64,000 bases of DNA from Paraescarpia echinospica. Its lineage: Eukaryota; Annelida; Polychaeta; Sabellida; Siboglinidae. The stretch is from contig JAHLWY010000206.1 in the NCBI GenBank assembly GCA_020002185.1, forward strand, positions 1-64,000, in the 5' to 3' direction. Numbering within the stretch: position 1 is the stretch's first letter; each line of letters opens with the position of its first letter. The translations under genes were made by a program, and so were the position numbers. Below the pieces are notes generated by a model, which was given only the letters and a program-made list of their open reading frames with translations, was not told the origin of the DNA and did no database searches. This document shows, piece after piece, positions 29,231 to 37,750 of this stretch.

Positions 29231-29711
29231 AATATTATTCACAACTTAACATATGTTGTTTGTTGATTATTATATTAGTAGGTTTAATTCTTTCATACAC
29301 ATACATACATACATACACTTTCATTTCCAACACATATCTTATAGTTTCATATATACTCTTATTCTTATATACATATCACATTATCAATACATTAGGTTTA
29401 ATTCTTTCATACACATACATACATACATATCACATTATCACTACATTCAGTATACTTCTTTATCTCTAATGACCCACCTTTACACACGTTTTAAAACTTT
29501 CCTCTTTGTTCTTTCGTTTCTATCTTCCTTATACACGATGGGAACTTCAATGGATACTCACTCCGCTCTCTTCCGCCGGGGGGTCCCCTACATCCGGTCA
29601 CGTGACTACTCACACATACACACACGTCTAGATACCCGACGAAAGGCGCCGCCATCTTATATTTGGACCATGTCACCATGGATGATGTCCCAAATGGACC
29701 ATGCTACTACT
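29231..29711. other. Right end of the Polinton; non-coding
   Basis: AT-rich with two copies of a ~45-bp block (AGGTTTAATTCTTTCATACA plus a CATA run at about 29278 and 29393). The last ~120 bases hold GGCGCCGCCATCTTATATTT and palindromic TGGACCATG motifs, and end ACT at 29711 where Gypsy-B resumes. This is the expected place for the right inverted repeat, but its left partner is missing. Confidence 0.55.
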
Positions 29712-31287
29712 ATCGTCCACTGGAAGCGATCATGAACAAGTCACTGCTTGCAGCTCCCAAGAGAATACAAGCGATGATGCTAGCCCTACATAGGTATGCA
29801 TTCACAGTGACATGGAGACCAGGCAAAGAACGGATCATTGCTGATTTGTTGTCACGCCACACTCGTAACTGCGAAAAGCCTGAAGAACCAGCCGGACGAG
29901 AACACGTGTTTCAACTACAACAACACGAGTCTCGGTGTCGACAATTCGAGACGATCGATCCAGTCAGAGACTGTCCAGTGACAAGCACGCTGTATGTCAA
30001 GCTACAGAAGGAGACTGAACGTGACAAACTCCTACAACAGTTATCGTAAGTCATCAAGAATGGCTGGCCGAAAGACGTAACCGCCGTGCCAGAATCAGTA
30101 AGGCCATGGTGGACAATTCGAGACGAACTAGCGATTCTCGGTGGTGTTGTCTACAAGGGACCAAGAGTGGTAATCCCAACCAGTATGCGTGGTGAGATGC
30201 TGAAACGTCTGCATGTAAGCCACCAAGGGGTAGAAGCAACCCTATGTCGAGCGAGACAGACCATGTTTTGGCATGGGATGGCAGTAGATGTGAAACAACA
30301 GAGTGCTAACTGTCAGGCATGCAGAAGAGATGCTCCAGAGCAGACGAAAGAGACCCTGCATAGCCACGCCATACCAAATCAACCGTGCAGGAAAGTGGGA
30401 ATGGACATATTTACCCACAAGTCGATCAACTACTTAGTGATCATAGACTACTTCTCAGACTACTTCGAATTCGAGAAACTGAACGATATGTCAGCACGGG
30501 AAGTGATCGAGATCTGCAAGAGATGCTTTGCGAGACTGGGGATTCCGGAAATTGTGCACTCAGACAATGGGCCTCAATTCCCCGCACGTGAATTTTCAGC
30601 AATGAGTGGGATTTCCTGCACACAACCAGCTCACCATATCACTCCCAGTCGAATGGGAAAGCAGAGTCAAGTGTTAAGTTGGCGAAGAGACTATTGAAAC
30701 GAGCTGCAGATCCGCAACTTGCGCTGTTAGAATACAAAAATACGATCACAGCTGGTATGACAACAAGCTCAATACAGAGACTGTTACACAGATCCACGAG
30801 ATCTATTATACCGCAGCTGGACTGTGGTCGAACCGATGACAAACAGAGCCGTACTGAGAAAGAGAGGAAACTCCGAAGGACCCAGTACCACTATAACAAG
30901 CATGCGCGAGACTTACCTCCGATCAAAGAAGGTACCCCGGTACTAGTGAGAGACTTCACATCTCACAAACGAAAGTGGAAAGACGCACAAGTGTATAAAC
31001 AACTAACCGATCGTTCGTATAGTGTTATTTCCCAAGGGCAAGTGTTACGTCGAAACCGTAAACACCTGATACCACAAGACACAACGACAGATGTCGACAA
31101 GCCGATCACTACGGATGATCCGCTGAATCAAGACGATACCACAGTGCGATCCGTTCCTGTCGATCATCAGGAAATGAAAACCGACAGCAGTGTGCGATCA
31201 GCCGATGATAACGTTACTCAGACTGTAACAACCAGAAGTGGCCGCCTGATTAAGCCACCTGCATGGCATAAGGACTATGCCCTCTGA
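29712..31287 (+). pseudogene. Gypsy-B RNase H end and integrase
   Basis: Resumes at RPLEAIMNKSLLAAPKRIQ (end of RNase H, near 29715) with WRPGKERIIADLLSRH. A stop at 30047-30049 precedes the integrase. The zinc head reads HVSHQGVEATLCRARQTMFW and CQACRRDAP. The core has VIIDYFSDYFEFEKL and EIVHSDNGPQFPAREF (two triad aspartates), then a frame change near 30600 that moves the glutamate region (SNGKAESSVK-like) to another frame. The C-terminal part (30679-31287) has the KRKWKDAQVY and VLRRNRKHL motifs and ends at 31287, just before the polypurine tract. The catalytic region is broken by the frameshift. Confidence 0.9.
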
Positions 31288-31318
31288 TGCGAACATTTGT
31301 TCTTAAGACGAACGGGGA

Positions 31319-31499
31319 TGTTGGCAGTTGGTTTCGTTTACCGATACCTAGTTAGTGCTTTGTGACTTTCGTTGGACTGAAAGCCGATTCGTGTTTTGTG
31401 TACAATCTTCCAACTGTGTGCGCTTAGTAAATAGGTGTTTGTCAAAACGTGCTTTGGTCTTTATAAGCTTAGAAATAACAGAAGAACACATGTTAAACA
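31319..31499 (+). repeat. Gypsy-B 3' LTR
   Basis: 181 bp, starting TGTTGGCAG directly after the polypurine tract and ending TTAAACA, followed by GATCC. Confidence 0.95.
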
Positions 31500-31504
31500 G
31501 ATCC

Positions 31505-31525
31505 GACGTGGAAGTCGACGATCAT
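31505..31525 (+). pseudogene. Short acidic first exon disrupted by Gypsy-B (right part)
   Basis: Continues the frame of 13718-13785 after the duplicated GATCC and ends at a good donor site (GTAAGC). The residues read TWKSTI after the shared proline codon. The downstream exon was not found. Phase and donor quality are the only support. Confidence 0.35.
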
Positions 31526-31663
31526 GTAAGCAATATTTCTGTACTTTGCTGAACTGGATTATGTTCGTTCGGTGTACATTGATTTCGTCACTGATGTGAT
31601 GTTGACAGTCATTATATATATAATTATGTTGATATAATATGGATATATATGACCTGGGCGATC

Positions 31664-31963
31664 TTTAACTTTCGGACCTAACCATGAAAACGACCACCTA
31701 CAGCCGCCAAACTTCTCCTCACATATCTTACATACATATACACACACTACGTTACAAAAAGAATTATTTTATATTCCTACAACGATCAAATTTCGCTAAA
31801 CAAACTCAAGTAAAACTCGACTTCTACGGCGGCGCCTATCCGGTGCTCCGCGGTTACCGTAAAATTGATATTGTGTTGAGCTTCACAGAAATTCCGTACA
31901 ATGGCGCTATCATTACTGTACGTATGTTCGCGCGCGATATAAATATAATAATATATCGTTAAT
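31664..31963 (+). repeat. ~300-bp dispersed repeat, copy 1
   Basis: Closely matches (about 95 percent by eye) the inverse of 47955-48252. Starts CGATCTTTAACTTTCGGACC, includes GACTTCTACGGCGGCGCCTA and GTTCGCGCGCGATATAAATA, and ends ATATCGTTAA. No coding potential seen. Confidence 0.85.
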
Positions 31964-31964
31964 A

Positions 31965-32140
31965 TATACGGGCGCGTGAGTGTGTGTGGTAGTTATAATA
32001 TTTTTTTATTGGCATTGTTTCAGTTAAAAAGTAGCTCGATTAATTAAGGCATGATTATTATCATCAGTATGGTTTGCAGGTAATGAAAAGTTTCTACTTA
32101 ATATAAAAAACAAAATAGGTCTTACGAATAGCCGATAATT
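31965..32140 (+). repeat. ~175-bp dispersed repeat, copy 1
   Basis: Matches the inverse of 37570-37750, including GTGTGGTAGTTATAATA, GTTAAAAAGTAGCTCGATTA and AAAAGTTTCTACTTAATATA. It abuts the ~300-bp repeat. Confidence 0.85.
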
Positions 32141-32161
32141 GTGTTCCGTGCACGCGCGCGT

Positions 32162-32261
<100 letters not shown>

Positions 32262-32578
32262 ACGTACACCAATACGTTCTTTTGATAAAAAAAATTAATA
32301 CGAATTATTATTCAATTAATGAAATATAATGCTACCATCAGATATGTATTAATAATAATATTAATACATTTTTGGATATTCATTACTTGTTAAGCATAAT
32401 GAATAAATGTTATTTACACGAAATGTGAATATGGGATGGGAAATATGGTGGTAGAAAAATACAAAGTTTTTAAAGGTTTGGTCGCATTCTAAAATAATAA
32501 TTATTAATATCTTAGTGCTTTTCTTATTAATATCACCATATATGCATAGTAGCAATCTCTTTTGGCGAAGTTTTGGTT

Positions 32579-32592
32579 GGCTCTGAAGAGCC
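32579..32592 (-). terminator. Histone-type 3' stem-loop, second (shortened)
   Basis: On the Merlin gene strand: AACGGCTCTTCAGAGCCAAC. The stem is GGCTC/GAGCC with a four-base loop. The flanks (AAC before, AACCA after) and a downstream purine-rich CAAAAGAGATTG resemble the replication-dependent histone mRNA 3' signal and its U7-binding element. Confidence 0.5.
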
Positions 32593-32606
32593 GTTGTTTT
32601 TTTCTT

Positions 32607-32622
32607 GGCTCTTAAAAGAGCC
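32607..32622 (-). terminator. Histone-type 3' stem-loop, first
   Basis: On the minus strand GGCTCTTTTAAGAGCC: a six-base stem with a four-base loop, as in metazoan histone mRNAs, preceded by CAAC and followed by AAGAAAAAAA. It starts about 30 nt after the Merlin transposase stop codon. The arrangement suggests histone-like 3' processing, or an insertion beside a histone gene remnant. Confidence 0.6.
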
Positions 32623-32651
32623 GTTGTTTTTGTTCTCGATCTGTTCGTCCT

Positions 32652-33575
32652 CTACACGGGGTACAGTTGGGCGACGTGGTTCACGATGTGGTGAAATGCT
32701 GCATCCCCGTAGCGCCTTCGCCAAATAAACTCTTGGAGGTAGGTGTCAAGCAGCGGCCCATTCTTCCTCGTTCCCGACATCCTCTTGAACTTCCTTTTCA
32801 CCTGCGTCCACACGCCTTCAATGGTGTTCGTGTGGAGTGTCGCATCTTTGGGGTCCACGTAGTGCTGGCTGTGGTTTATCGTCTTATGCGTGTACCCAAG
32901 TTGCTGTAAGGTGCCGTATGTACGCCACTCGTCGGTTATGATCGTCGTACCAGGCAGAACGCACTGCTGGATTATAGGAATCAGCGTTGCGGCATCCCTC
33001 TGTTGAACCGGGACTAGGAAAATCGCCCCATGATCAGCTCTGTCGACGCCGCCAAGCACCCATACCCCGTCGATGCGACGTCCGCGGTTGAATTTTCTTT
33101 TTCCGAACTTGCTTTCGTCGATTTCAACTGTGTGGCCGACACCGCCGATTCGTACCGGGTTGATCTGGATGTGTTGAGCACATATGTCGCGCATGAAATT
33201 GCTCCAGTCTACCAGCGTTTTCCCTGAAGCTATCCCGAGTTCGGACTGGATGGCGGGATACCCGATGCAGTCCATGCTCCACCTGTACATAAATTGTGCA
33301 AGATCTTGCAGCGAGATGTGGCTTTTCGCGAAAAAGCTACCATGCCGTGTGGAAAGACGTGTTCGGCATGCCTGGTTGGGACAGCGCCATGCGTAGCCAT
33401 CGGCCAACGCAGCCGTCACCTCCCAACGACATGCCACGCGGCACGCCGGACAGTTGAGGTTTGCTGCAAGCAGGCGATTCGCTTGCAGCCAGGTGACTGT
33501 CCTCCTGGTCGATCTCGTCGCGATGACCAAACGTCTCAAACGCAAGCCGCGCAGAATCACATTTACTTGAGCCAT
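32652..33575 (-). CDS. Merlin-type DDE transposase, intact frame
   Basis: An unbroken frame. The likely start is the ATG at 33575 (MAQVNVILRGLRLRRLV); an upstream ATG at 33620 is also in frame. Residues about 55-85 hold CPACRVACRW and CPNQACRTRL, a zinc-ribbon head. The DDE core follows: HTVEIDESKFGKRKFNRGR (first Asp), VWVLGGVDRADHG, TTIITDEWRTYGTLQQLGY (second Asp), HTNTIEGVWTQVKRKFKRM (Glu), ending YLQEFIWRRRYGDAAF. This is the IS1595/ISXO2-type fold of eukaryotic Merlin elements. I found no clear terminal inverted repeats. The 5' side is cut by the pogo element at 33626. Confidence 0.88.
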   Translation of the reverse strand: MAQVNVILRGLRLRRLVIATRSTRRTVTWLQANRLLAANLNCPACRVACRWEVTAALADGYAWRCPNQACRTRLSTRHGSFFAKSHISLQDLAQFMYRWSMDCIGYPAIQSELGIASGKTLVDWSNFMRDICAQHIQINPVRIGGVGHTVEIDESKFGKRKFNRGRRIDGVWVLGGVDRADHGAIFLVPVQQRDAATLIPIIQQCVLPGTTIITDEWRTYGTLQQLGYTHKTINHSQHYVDPKDATLHTNTIEGVWTQVKRKFKRMSGTRKNGPLLDTYLQEFIWRRRYGDAAFHHIVNHVAQLYPV

Positions 33576-33625
33576 CTCGAAAAGAACCGAAAATCGATAT
33601 AAAGTAGGAGTCGGAAACATCGCCT

Positions 33626-33649
33626 TAGGGGAAAGTCCCTAATGCGCAC
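33626..33649 (+). repeat. Left inverted repeat of the pogo element
   Basis: TAGGGGAAAGTCCCTAATGC followed by GCACC; one mismatch to the inverse of the right end. Confidence 0.92.
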
Positions 33650-34361
33650 CCCCTCCCCAAAGCGCCCCATCCCTACCCTAGCGGATTGAACCAGCACAAT
33701 GCAGACGTTGCTTGTCACATCCGATAGATGTCGCTATTTGACGCATGCGCAGAAAAAATTAGCACAGTCGCGATCGACTTGACACGACACGACGTTCGGT
33801 GAGTTTTATGACACTTTTTACCTTATTTTGTGCATTTAGTGGAAGGCTTGTCAGTGCACCAAATAATAATGATTATTGCTTACGATGACACTGTCAGTAG
33901 TTTAATTGTATGACCGAACCATACGCGAATACTATGAATTTCATTTATAAATACAATTTTGCAAATGGCCGATTTAGTGTCACTAACAGTTTTCCACAAA
34001 GCGCACCTCCCCCATGTCCCCAAAGCGCACCGCAGCAAAACTCATACAATTGTAGGTGCGGTTTGGTGACATTAAACTTGTTCGTGTATATCATAAATTA
34101 ATTCATTTATTATGAAAATATAATGTATTTCTCGCGTTCTAGAAACAAATTGGACTAATACGCACTGTACTACAGTCACGGTTCACAGCCGGTGCGTTTT
34201 GGGGACCCGCAAATGTGACACAATTTATGATAGACTACTTTAATTAATCTTCGTATGTTAAACCAGTTTACTTACAATTTTCTTGCGGATTCAGATAGCA
34301 TATTGTGATGATTGATTGTAATTTCCCGAAATTGAAACTATGCAATCACTGTTTATTTCAG

Positions 34362-36184
34362 ATGGGACGTGATCAACAACAGCGGAAATATGGAGAGGCA
34401 GATTTACAGGAGGCCCTCTTTGCTCTTCAACATGGCGAATCATATAGAAGCGTTGAACGGCAATACGGAATCCCCAGGCGAACTCTTCAACGACACCATA
34501 AGGGCCAGGTAATTTTTATGTAATTTATCAAAAAATTGTCTGAAAATTAGATTTTCATAATTCAGTAGTCATAATTACAATAATTATTACCATTGCAATA
34601 AAATGGGTTGCAACTCGGTCAATGTTTTATGCGTTCGAATAATATTACAAGTAATTTATAAATAAAAACACCACACAGCTTAATTTCAATTGCCATGGTG
34701 TGGTACTACCGTATTACTGTGTTGTTTCAAACTTTATAAAAAAAAGACTTATGTGAAGTTATCCATACAAATTCGGCTCTGTCCTACAGGTTCGAGCGCC
34801 AGGTCGGCAACTTCTAGGGAGATTTCGCCAGATCCTAGACACCGACATTGAAGATATTATCGCCAACCATGCAATGGACATGCAGCAAAGGTTCCATGGG
34901 TTAACAACTACCGAACTCCGACAAATGGCCTTCCAAGTGGCTGAGTACAAAGGCGTCGCACACCCCTTTGATCAAACCAAAAAGATGGCTGGTCGACACT
35001 GGCTAGCTGGATTTCTTGCCAGAAACGGAACACTCTCTATTAGGGAACCGGAAGCGACGAGTATAAATCGGTCAGTGGGATTCAATAAGGCACAAGTCGA
35101 TAATTTTTTCGAGATATGGAGGTCGCTTCTTGAGAACATTGGTCCAGCAGATGGTGACAGAATCTGGAACATGGACGAGAGTGGCTTAACGGTTGTGCAC
35201 GAACCTGGGAGAATCGTCGCGAAAAAGGGTCAGAAACAGGTTGGAAAAGTGGCGAAAAGGGGAAAACGGTCACTATCATGTGCAAGGGGGCGTTATCTCG
35301 CACCATTTATGATCTACCCGAGGAAGAAAATGAACTAGCACTTGCTCGTTGGCTGTCCACCTGGTACAGTGGGAGTGGTGACAGACAGTGGCTGGACAGA
35401 CGGCAAAGTCTTCGTGCAGTGGTTGAATCATTTTGTCGATGCGGTCAACTCGACGCCTGCCAAAAAGGTCGTACTCTTTGTTGACGGACACATCAGCCAC
35501 AAGTCGCTCGAAGCAGTGGAACTCGCCAGGGCGAATGGCGTCGAGCTCATCTCCCTTCCACCGCACACTACTCATCGACTACAGCCGCTCGACAAGTGCT
35601 ACTTCGGACCGCTCAAGGAGTACTACAGACAGGCATGCGACTATTGGATGACTAGAAAAGCTGGAAAATGAATCACCTTCTATAACATCGCGGCCCTCTT
35701 TGAAGCAGCGTACACAAGGGCTTGCACGATCGACAAAGCCGTGTCAGGGTTTTCCAGTTGTGGACTGTGGCATTTCAACCCTGCAGTGTTTAGAGATGCT
35801 GATTTTGCGCCATCGTTGATGACGGACAGCGAACAGGCAGCCCCAGCAAGCAGCGCCCCGCCGGCGGTAACTGCTCCTAACGAAATTGTCGCGTCTGAGC
35901 CTCTTCCGAGCAGCGCCCATGTTAAAGCGTCTAACCTCTCCGAACGCGCGACGCTGCCTGACGCAGTTGCCTCCACATCGACTGGCCGCACTACGCAAGT
36001 GACGCCTATAAACACGTTCATTCACGGTATATCACCACTCCCCAAGGCTGGGCCCCGGCTGGGTAAACGACGCTCCCAGTCTGCAGAACATCTCACGTCA
36101 TCGCCATACAAGGATAATCTGCGAGAAAAGCATCAGCAACTGAACGAGAATTTTTACTTTATGCAATATTGCTTTCTTTTATAA
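34362..36184 (+). pseudogene. Pogo transposase, two exons, two nonsense codons
   Basis: Exon 1 is 34362-34508, starting directly after an acceptor-like TTTATTTCAG: KYGEADLQEALFALQHGES and YGIPRRTLQRHHKGQ, a psq helix-turn-helix. The donor GTAATT at 34509 and acceptor CCTACAG before 34790 keep phase 0. Exon 2 has FHGLTTTELRQMAFQVAEY, HPFDQTKKMAGRHWLAGFL (CENP-B-type DNA binding), IWNMDESGLTVV (first Asp), VLFVDGHISHKSLEAVEL (second Asp) and THRLQPLDKCYFGPLKEYY (third Asp). TAG at 35336-35338 and TGA at 35669-35671 interrupt the frame. The tail to 36184 is low-complexity. A short misread stretch near 35250-35285 suggests two compensating indels. Confidence 0.88.
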
Positions 36185-36297
36185 CAATTATGACGTTTAC
36201 TGTATATATAATGATGAATTAATGTACCCGCGTCGAATAGTGCAAATAAATAGATTTTGTGACAAATTTCAAAATAATAGCAGATAATGCTTAGGCG

Positions 36298-36321
36298 GTG
36301 CGCTTTAGGGACTTTCCCCTA
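36298..36321 (-). repeat. Right inverted repeat of the pogo element
   Basis: Inverse reads TAGGGGAAAGTCCCTAAAGC followed by GCACC. TA lies at its border. Confidence 0.92.
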
Positions 36322-36960
36322 TATACCAATAAGCGAATTGGAATGAAAGACAATCTCTCACAAATAAATCAGATCCAATATTGAGATCATTTGATGTTTC
36401 GCCTTAGCAACAACTACAGGAAATGTGTTCCAATTGCTTGCGTCTGACGAACATGCAACATAGGCAAATATATGCACTTTCACAGAGAAGTCTATGGGAA
36501 CGTAATGAATGAGAGATACATTTCCGGCTGTGGCCTCTACTTCCCAGAAACGACTTGTGTGAAAGTTGTTCATTCTCTCACGACACCGGCCCACCTGCGA
36601 TTCACTACGATGGTTACATAATGCAGTTTTTTTTATTGTGGGAAGAATGGATTAAACAATAAAATTCATCTCCGAATTAAACTCGTCGTAATTTCGCGGC
36701 AGTTACAACGAATTGCTGTGTTCACCGCCAATTGATGTATCACAAGTAGTTTCCTTTTACATACAGAGTGGCAGCAAATTGTGCATAATTTGTTCCAAAC
36801 CTGCACTTTTAATGGTGACACAAAAACTATCTGGAAATGAAGATTGGCGTCTTCTTAGTTCAGTTTGTCACATTAACTAATTACGGAAATGACTTTCCCA
36901 GCTTAGAAAAATACACAATTTTAAAAAAATGTTCACATAAACGAATATCTATGTTACTAG
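36322..36960. other. No gene recognised; CCAAT-containing flank
   Basis: The first 70 bases after the pogo element hold several CCAAT/ATTGG motifs. This sequence was contiguous with the Merlin 5' flank before the pogo insertion. A short minus-strand frame at 36358-36594 has no recognised domain. Confidence 0.45.
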
Positions 36961-37440
36961 CAGACTTGACGTTGGCAATGCATTACTCCACCGACTACCT
37001 GTGAAACAACTAGAACGGTTGCAGAGAGTACAGAACTGGGCGGCTCGCCTTGTCGACGACGCCAGGAAGTTCTGTCATGTCACACCTCTATTGATCAAGT
37101 TGCACTGGCTGCCAATAGCAAGATACAAGATACTTCTACTCACGCACCGAGCACTGACTGGCTGTGCACCACAGTATATCACCAAATGTTTGAACAGACG
37201 TCAGCCAACTCGATTGTTGCGCTCCAGTGAACACAATCATTTATATGTACCACGTGCAACTCGTCGCTGGGGTGATAGATCCTTTTGCGTGGCAGCCCCA
37301 ACACTATGGAACTTGCTGCCGCAAAAGCTGACTGCAACAACAATGACAAACACTGATTTTAAATCAAACCTTAAGACTTACCTGTTTCCCCGAACATTCT
37401 GTACGGCGCCGTGAGCAACGATTGTTGGAACGGCGCAATA
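36961..37440 (+). pseudogene. 5'-truncated LINE reverse transcriptase C-terminus
   Basis: A frame at 37001-37414 reads LERLQRVQNWAARLVDDARK, TPLLIKLHWLPIARYKILLL, THRALTGCAPQYITKCL, ATRRWGDRSFCVAAPTLWNL and FKSNLKTYLFPRTF. This is the characteristic C-terminal region of Jockey/CR1/L2-group LINE ORF2 proteins, downstream of the catalytic palm. Everything 5' of it is missing, as expected for an incomplete target-primed insertion. No stop interrupts the fragment itself. Confidence 0.85.
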
Positions 37441-37569
37441 TAAATGTCACGATTTGATTTATGATTCATCCTAAGTCTGAATGCCCCCACAAATTTTGTA
37501 ATTCGTTGGAGCACCGACTCGTGCGTTGGTCATCAACTGAAAAAGAATTGACCCACGGGAACACAATTA

Positions 37570-37750
37570 TTGGCTATTCGTAAGACCTATTTTGTTTTTT
37601 ATATTAAGTAGAAACCTTTCATTACCTGCAAACCATACTGATGATAATAATCATGCCTTAATTAATCGAGCTACTTTTTAACTGAAAAAATGCCAATACA
37701 AAATTATTATAACTACCACACGCACACACACTCACGCGCCCGTATATATT
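37570..37750 (-). repeat. ~175-bp dispersed repeat, copy 2 (inverted)
   Basis: The inverse of 31965-32140. Together with that copy it brackets the Merlin, pogo and LINE-fragment cluster as a large inverted pair. Confidence 0.85.

Larger units (their letters stand above)
16141..29711 (-). mobile_element. Polinton/Maverick (self-synthesising transposon or integrated virus), degraded
   Basis: A 13.6-kb block with a chromodomain integrase, a packaging-type ATPase, a protein-primed family B DNA polymerase and small Polinton proteins. Nearly all genes are on the minus strand; one divergent spliced gene lies at the right end. The right end joins Gypsy-B at about 29711/29712, where the last Polinton bases read ACT, matching the usual AG...CT termini. 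The left end and its inverted repeat are missing, replaced by the THAP-transposon fragment and a deletion. Most core genes are broken. No major or minor capsid gene was recognised. Confidence 0.9.
13805..31499 (+). mobile_element. Gypsy-B: Ty3/Gypsy element with nested Polinton
   Basis: Two 181-bp LTRs in direct orientation (13805-13985 and 31319-31499) are flanked outside by GATCC (13800-13804 and 31500-31504). The left interior runs from a primer-binding site at 13986 through gag, protease and the first half of reverse transcriptase to about 15686. The right interior resumes near 29712 inside the end of RNase H and continues through integrase to a polypurine tract (GAACGGGGA) at 31310-31318. 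Roughly 1 kb of reverse transcriptase and RNase H coding sequence is missing at the junction, where a Polinton and a THAP-transposon fragment sit. Gag and pol also carry their own frameshifts and stops. Confidence 0.95.
33626..36321 (+). mobile_element. Pogo/Tigger-like DNA transposon
   Basis: 2.7 kb bounded by inverted repeats beginning TAGGGGAAAGTCCCTAA at each end (33626-33649, and inverted 36298-36321; 23 of 24 matching), with TA at both borders as the target duplication. It encodes a two-exon transposase with a psq/CENP-B-type DNA-binding region and a DDE_1 catalytic region. It inserted just 5' of the Merlin gene. Confidence 0.92.

Noticed and set aside
32652..33575. Bacterial IS1595 insertion or contamination
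   Set aside because: The fold is shared with eukaryotic Merlin, and the locus is surrounded by animal repeats and histone-like 3' signals.
33575..33620. TATA box at 33595-33603 as the Merlin promoter
   Set aside because: It lies only about 26 bases from the preferred ATG, too close for a normal leader, so it is not listed.
32579..36400. A histone gene
   Set aside because: Stem-loops and CCAAT motifs are present, but no histone coding sequence was found in any frame nearby.
36358..36594. 78-codon minus-strand frame as a gene
   Set aside because: No recognisable domain, splice support or conserved context.
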